NCBI GenBank assembly: GCA_029240815.1
Contig: JARDZO010000217.1
Location: 1-9,749, forward strand
Origin: Brevibacillus sp.
GTDB taxonomy: Bacteria > Bacillota > Bacilli > Brevibacillales > Brevibacillaceae
Direction: 5' to 3'
DNA: 9,749 nt
Under the pieces are notes generated by a model. It worked only from the letters and a program-made list of their open reading frames with translations, did no database searches and was not told the DNA's origin. Every line of letters begins with the position of its first letter. Position 1 is the first letter of the stretch. Shown piece after piece: positions 7,446 through 9,749 of this stretch. The translations under genes were made by a program, and so were the position numbers.

Positions 7446-7492
7446 AGAACTATCTCCTTCGAATAATTTATTGTTTTTGTTGTTTCTGTGTT

Positions 7493-7523
7493 AGTTTACT
7501 TGGTTGTAGTTACTCTAAGTCAA
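7493..7523 (-). promoter_or_regulatory. MerR-type promoter for the SDR/esterase genes with a 17-bp operator
   Basis: On the minus strand TTGACT (7523-7518) and TAAACT (7498-7493) are separated by 19 bp, the over-long spacer typical of MerR-activated promoters. Within it, 7503-7519 (plus strand GTTGTAGTTACTCTAAG) matches the 17-bp dyad in front of merR in 14 of 17 positions. Confidence 0.65.
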
Positions 7524-7560
7524 TTCCATATATCTACTCCTTATAGGTAATGGATTGTAT

Positions 7561-7590
7561 TTGACTCGATGAAGCTTCAGATAGTAAAAT
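7561..7590 (+). promoter_or_regulatory. Promoter of the merR gene
   Basis: TTGACT (7561-7566) and TAAAAT (7585-7590) with an 18-bp spacer, about 40 bases before the merR start codon. The predicted transcription start near 7597 lies inside the 17-bp palindrome, so autorepression is likely. Confidence 0.6.
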
Positions 7591-7592
7591 GT

Positions 7593-7609
7593 GTTAGAGT
7601 TACTCTAAC
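7593..7609. promoter_or_regulatory. 17-bp perfect palindrome, candidate MerR operator
   Basis: GTTAGAGT-T-ACTCTAAC is an exact dyad with a single central base, placed over the predicted merR transcription start. A 14-of-17 copy lies 90 bp away, centre to centre, in the opposing promoter, which makes a shared regulator likely. Confidence 0.7.
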
Positions 7610-7629
7610 CAAAACTGGCGGTGAATGAT

Positions 7630-8007
7630 ATGGGTTATTCTATGAAGGAAATTTCAAAGAAAATGGGCATTACTCCATATACACTTCGTTTCTATGAGAA
7701 AGAAGGCGTTTTGCCAATTGTTGAACGAGATGCGAACGGGGTCCGCATGTTTAATGAACACTACATCGATTGTATTGAGACAGTACAAGCCCTGCGTTCA
7801 ACAGGTTTACCACTAGCAGAAATAAAACAATATGCGGAGCTTTATAAGATGGGGGATAGTACATTACAACAAAGGAAAGAGTTGCTAGTAATTCAGAAAA
7901 GCAATGTGGAGGAACAAATTTCACTTTTAATGAAAACACTTGAAAAAATCAATTACAAGTTGGCGTTAATCGATGTCCAAGATAATAAATTTGTAAAGCT
8001 ACCTTAA
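7630..8007 (+). CDS. MerR-family transcriptional regulator
   Basis: A small MerR-family DNA-binding activator/repressor. The N-terminal winged helix-turn-helix reads YSMKEISKKMGITPYTLRFYEKEGVLPIVERDANGVRMF, followed by IDCIETVQALRSTGLPLAEIKQY and a C-terminal dimerising coiled coil from about residue 75. I prefer the ATG at 7630 over the GTG at 7621: GGCGGTGA lies five bases before it and the family usually starts just before YSM. This gives 125 residues. The effector region is short and contains no cysteine cluster for metal, so an organic effector or aldehyde sensing like AdhR/YfmP-type regulators is more likely than metal sensing. It is divergent from the SDR gene and shares an operator-bearing intergenic region with it, so it probably controls both its own gene and the cluster. 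Confidence 0.9.
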   Translation: MGYSMKEISKKMGITPYTLRFYEKEGVLPIVERDANGVRMFNEHYIDCIETVQALRSTGLPLAEIKQYAELYKMGDSTLQQRKELLVIQKSNVEEQISLLMKTLEKINYKLALIDVQDNKFVKLP

Positions 8008-8275
8008 TATGAAGGGCAACTTGAATCGTATCCTTTTTTAAGGCATATAGGAAAATTGGTTTTGGCAATTTGTAATCGCCACTTCAAGCTTGCTCTTGGG
8101 TAGAGATCGCGAGATCGCTGTGTAAGAAGCCATGCCGAGCATCCAGAGCTACGTCCCATTCGAATGGTTTGTGGTTCAACAGGCGAAGGGCAAATGGAAG
8201 CAAAACGGGGAATCCTCCCCCGAAGCTTCTTCAGTTTAACGTGATAAAAGCGGATGTAAATAAAGGGGATTTGAG
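8008..8275. other. Stretch with no clear gene
   Basis: I see no convincing gene or strong terminator after merR. It holds a tandem octamer (GAGATCGC twice, 8103-8118) and one doubtful 35-codon ORF at 8132-8239. Confidence 0.5.
8132..8239 (+). CDS. Possible short ORF, unrecognised
   Basis: A 35-codon frame starting MPSIQSYVPFEWFVVQQAKG and ending in TAA, with a stop codon just upstream of the ATG. The ribosome site is weak (AAGAAG, very close to the ATG). The two Trp residues and mixed composition look protein-like, so it may be a gene or a fragment of a larger one. I recognise no family. Confidence 0.2.
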   Translation: MPSIQSYVPFEWFVVQQAKGKWKQNGESSPEASSV

Positions 8276-8395
8276 GTGAGGCTGCTGTTGAATGGATATG
8301 TGACCTCTAACTCTTTAGAACTAAGGTGTGCTAAATTTGAAAACTATTCCTATTTTTATGCGAAGCTTGCATCATTAAGTGATGTAGAAATTTAA
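8276..8395 (+). CDS. Possible short ORF before the response-regulator remnant, unrecognised
   Basis: A 39-residue frame from GTG at 8276 to TAA at 8393-8395, preceded by AAAGGGGAT about seven bases upstream. It ends two bases before the response-regulator remnant. It starts VRLLLNGYVTSNSLELRCAK and contains an aromatic NYSYFY patch. It matches nothing I know; given the decayed surroundings it may be the tail of a lost gene. Confidence 0.25.
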   Translation: MRLLLNGYVTSNSLELRCAKFENYSYFYAKLASLSDVEI

Positions 8396-8396
8396 A

Positions 8397-9025
8397 TTGA
8401 TGGTCAGGAACGGTCTAATAAGCTTTATCGATTGGTCTTCGATCGATTGCCAAGTGATCTGCAATCTTTCCGACGGTTTACAGGCGCAACAATTGCTAAA
8501 CCAACATGCCGTGGATATCGTAATTTCAGATATTCGAATGCCTGGATTAAATGGCCTTGAATTAAGCAAATACATTCGAAATCATCACCATCCTCATGCC
8601 AAGGTAATTCTCCTAACCGGGTATGCGGACTTTTCCTATGTTCAGACTGTAATTCGCTTTGGAGTTATAGATTTCATAGAAAAGACAAATCCCATCGACA
8701 ATGTAATTCAGGCAGTCCACTGCTCATCGACGAGGAGAATAACCATTCTATCAAAATAAAAGAGCTTGAAAACACAATTACGGAGACAATTCCTCAGATC
8801 AAACAATCTTTTCTGCGTGAATTATTGCTGAGAATTCAGCCTTCTCCGATCGAAACCATGCAAATATCTGATCGTATAGGCACTTCCATTAAAGACTATA
8901 TCGTTATCCACTTCTTCGATAACTCACCAATCGACAGTCGCACAAAACACTTGGAAGCCAGTAATTTCTCACATGTTTTCAAACGATACACGACGATGAG
9001 CCCTCGAGAGTACCGCTCGCAGTAA
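8397..9025 (+). pseudogene. YesN-like response regulator (receiver + AraC-type HTH), decayed
   Basis: The first frame (8397-about 8720) encodes most of a receiver domain: LMVRNGLISFIDW, phospho-acceptor Asp in DIVISDIRMPGLNGLELSKY (codon 8529), VILLTGYADFSYVQTVIRFG and DFIEKTNP. The N-terminal beta strand with the acidic pair (usually VDDE) is missing: a stop lies just upstream and TTTAAA joins directly to LMVRNG. After NVIQAV near 8725 sense moves to another frame: IDEENNHSIKIKELENTI, then SFLRELLLRIQ and IKDYIVIHFFDN. At about 8960 it jumps to SNFSHVFKRYTTMSPREYRS, the end of an AraC-type DNA-binding domain. The central linker and first helix-turn-helix are therefore deleted. YesN-type proteins are about 500 residues, so well over half is lost. 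No YesM kinase remnant is recognisable. It is non-functional. Confidence 0.85.
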
Positions 9026-9150
9026 TATACCCTTTCAGCCAGTATGGCGTTCTCCATATCGTAACCGTACCGCCAGTCGGCGACTTATACGTATCGCTAT
9101 TTATGCGGACTCGAATCGGACTTCATTCTTGTCATCAACTACCTGCGACT
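9026..9150. other. Stretch with no clear gene
   Basis: Between the response-regulator remnant and the repeat arrays I see no gene. A minus-strand frame around 9030-9100 (TYKSPTGGTVTIWRTPYW) looks protein-like, but I recognise no family; it may be another gene fragment. TTCATTCTTGTC at 9122-9133 resembles the inner half of the 19-bp sites. Confidence 0.3.
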
Positions 9151-9290
9151 ATGTTGGTAGTTTTGTGTCTTCTGACGACAATGTAGGGGCATTTGTGCAT
9201 TTTCACATGACACAAATTTGCCTACATAAAAAATAAAAAGCCTGATTCATCAAGCTTTTCTAAACTTGTTTATGTAGGTGGATTTGTGTC
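9151..9290. repeat. Four 19-bp repeats, family B (ATGTAGGnnnATTTGTGTC)
   Basis: Copies: 9151-9169 ATGTTGGTAGTTTTGTGTC (+), 9181-9199 ATGTAGGGGCATTTGTGCA (+), 9209-9227 (minus strand ATGTAGGCAAATTTGTGTC) and 9272-9290 ATGTAGGTGGATTTGTGTC (+). Three point one way and one the other. Several related sites of about 19 bp close together are what TnsB/TniA-type transposases bind at element ends. Confidence 0.7.
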
Positions 9291-9310
9291 CTTAGACATA
9301 TGCAAGGGAT

Positions 9311-9352
9311 GACAAGAACATAACAACATAAATGACAAGAACTTAACAACAT
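9311..9352 (-). repeat. Two 19-bp repeats, family A; candidate right transposon end
   Basis: On the minus strand ATGTTGTTATGTTCTTGTC (9329-9311) and ATGTTGTTAAGTTCTTGTC (9352-9334) differ at one base and are spaced 23 bp apart. They share their last ten bases, or nearly so, with plus-strand sites at 1100-1118 and 3266-3284, giving the inverted orientation expected for the two ends of one element. Confidence 0.65.
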
Positions 9353-9359
9353 TGCCCAC

Positions 9360-9391
9360 AAAAAAAACCACCTCCAAGATTTTGGGGATGG
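9360..9391 (-). terminator. Rho-independent terminator abutting the repeat array
   Basis: On the minus strand a ten-pair stem with one mismatch and one wobble (9391-9382 with 9377-9368, loop of four) is followed by eight T. It stops leftward transcripts from the murD/IS3 side seven bases before the family A repeats. Confidence 0.65.
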
Positions 9392-9429
9392 CGTTAAGTT
9401 GTGACTCCACATTTACCGGCACACATTTT

Positions 9430-9585
9430 TTATATCTTCACCGCCACATGGGGAGACCGCGTCATGTCCATCAGTTGAAAGCTGGACAGCTCGACCGCAC
9501 ATGCGTCAAGCGGCGACATCTCGCCCACGCGTGTCAGCAGTGGCGTGCCAATGTTATCGCCCAGATGCACTGTACGCCCTCCGTT
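9430..9585 (-). pseudogene. murD: murD fragment (UDP-MurNAc-Ala--D-Glu ligase, central domain)
   Basis: About 50 codons of the ATP-dependent ligase that adds D-glutamate to UDP-N-acetylmuramoyl-L-alanine in peptidoglycan synthesis. The minus-strand frame reads GGRTVHLGDNIGTPLL, then TRVGEMSPLDACAVELSSFQ and LMDMTRSPHVAV. GNIGTPLL (here GDNIGTPLL) and VELSSFQL are MurD signatures, lying after the ATP-binding loop in the central domain. The gene is lost on both sides: upstream it meets the IS3 end at 9586; downstream, after PHVAV, the frame gives KI and a stop where TNISPNHLD-like sequence is expected. Full-length MurD is about 450 residues, so this cannot work. As murD is essential, an intact copy must exist elsewhere; this is a stray duplicate or imported fragment. 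Confidence 0.82.
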
Positions 9586-9749
9586 TGTAATGTCCCCGCC
9601 TGTCAAGACACTAAATCCAAGAATCTAAGATAAATACTCGCCTCCTTGGTTTTTGGGTTAATTCGCCAACTCTTGCAGGCTGTCTTTAGAATGATAGACA
9701 CTAGCAGGAGTCTGATCGTTTAGTGACTGATGGCCTCTATTCCAGTTGT
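9586..9749 (-). mobile_element. IS3-family insertion sequence, 3' end
   Basis: The plus-strand sequence TGTAATGTCCCCGCCTGTCA from 9586 starts with TG and is GC-rich like an IS3-type terminal inverted repeat. It lies about 70 bases beyond the transposase stop and exactly where murD sense ends. The rest of the element is outside the window, so the matching left repeat and target duplication cannot be checked. Confidence 0.65.
9658..9749 (-). CDS. IS3-family transposase (OrfB), C-terminal end, partial
   Basis: The last 29 residues before TAA (9660-9658) read NWNRGHQSLNDQTPASVYHS and then KDSLQELAN. The NxxRxHQSLNxxTPxxVY pattern is the C-terminal signature of rve-type IS3-family OrfB transposases (IS150-like), which normally have about 270-290 residues. 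The gene continues past the right edge. The usual RPHQSL is RGHQSL here. Confidence 0.82.
   Translation of the reverse strand, partial: NWNRGHQSLNDQTPASVYHSKDSLQELAN

Noticed and set aside
5665..7494. Plus-strand ORFs within the esterase and first SDR genes
   Set aside because: They are opposite-strand shadows of genes with complete catalytic motifs.
9151..9352. CRISPR array
   Set aside because: Repeats are 19 bp, some inverted, in two families with irregular spacing, and there are no cas genes.
9352..9633. Plus-strand 93-codon ORF
   Set aside because: It is antisense to the murD fragment and the IS3 end, and its residues show no family resemblance.

Overview
The window looks like a mobile-element graveyard on a low-to-mid GC Firmicutes chromosome or plasmid, most likely a Paenibacillus/Brevibacillus-type bacillus. 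The hints are strong AGGAGG-like ribosome sites, a YesN/AraC-type response-regulator remnant, an IS3-type transposase end, a bacterial group II intron and a MerR-controlled esterase/dehydrogenase cluster. The genus is inference; no rRNA or other marker is present.

Layout. 1-1066 (minus strand): 5' part of a group II intron with its reverse transcriptase/maturase gene. That gene is cut at the window edge by what reads as the 5' end of a second intron of the same kind, so the introns appear nested. The outer intron sits directly after a Rho-independent terminator (1067-1093). 1100-about 3240 (plus strand): a GC-rich DDE transposase gene and an AAA ATPase gene, overlapping by ATGA, of the TnsB/TnsC (TniA/TniB) type. 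They carry three and one apparent frameshifts and are probably dead unless these are sequencing errors. 3300-7445 (minus strand): four intact genes of lower GC. From the promoter end they are an SDR oxidoreductase, an HSL-family alpha/beta-hydrolase esterase, a second SDR and a NAPE-PLD/UlaG-like metallo-beta-lactamase-fold hydrolase. An internally deleted second copy of the esterase 3' end lies between the last two. 7630-8007 (plus strand): the divergent MerR-family regulator. The intergenic region holds two copies of a 17-bp dyad, one inside a 19-bp-spacer promoter facing the SDR/esterase genes and one at the start of merR. 8010-9025: unannotated sequence, two doubtful short ORFs and a decayed YesN-like response regulator. 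9150-9352: two families of 19-bp repeats that look like transposase-binding arrays. 9360-9585: a terminator and a fragment of murD. 9586-9749: the 3' end of an IS3-family element.

How it fits together. The MerR/SDR/esterase/SDR/MBL cluster reads as an inducible oxidation-reduction and hydrolysis module for a small organic compound; the substrate is unknown. A 19-bp motif, ATGnnnnnATGTTCTTGTC or close variants, occurs on the plus strand at 1100 and 3266 and on the minus strand at 9311 and 9334. The module therefore may be cargo of a TnsB/TnsC-like transposon about 8.2 kb long, now eroded by frameshifts, an intron insertion and a neighbouring IS3. This is the most interesting hypothesis in the window, but it rests on short motifs alone.
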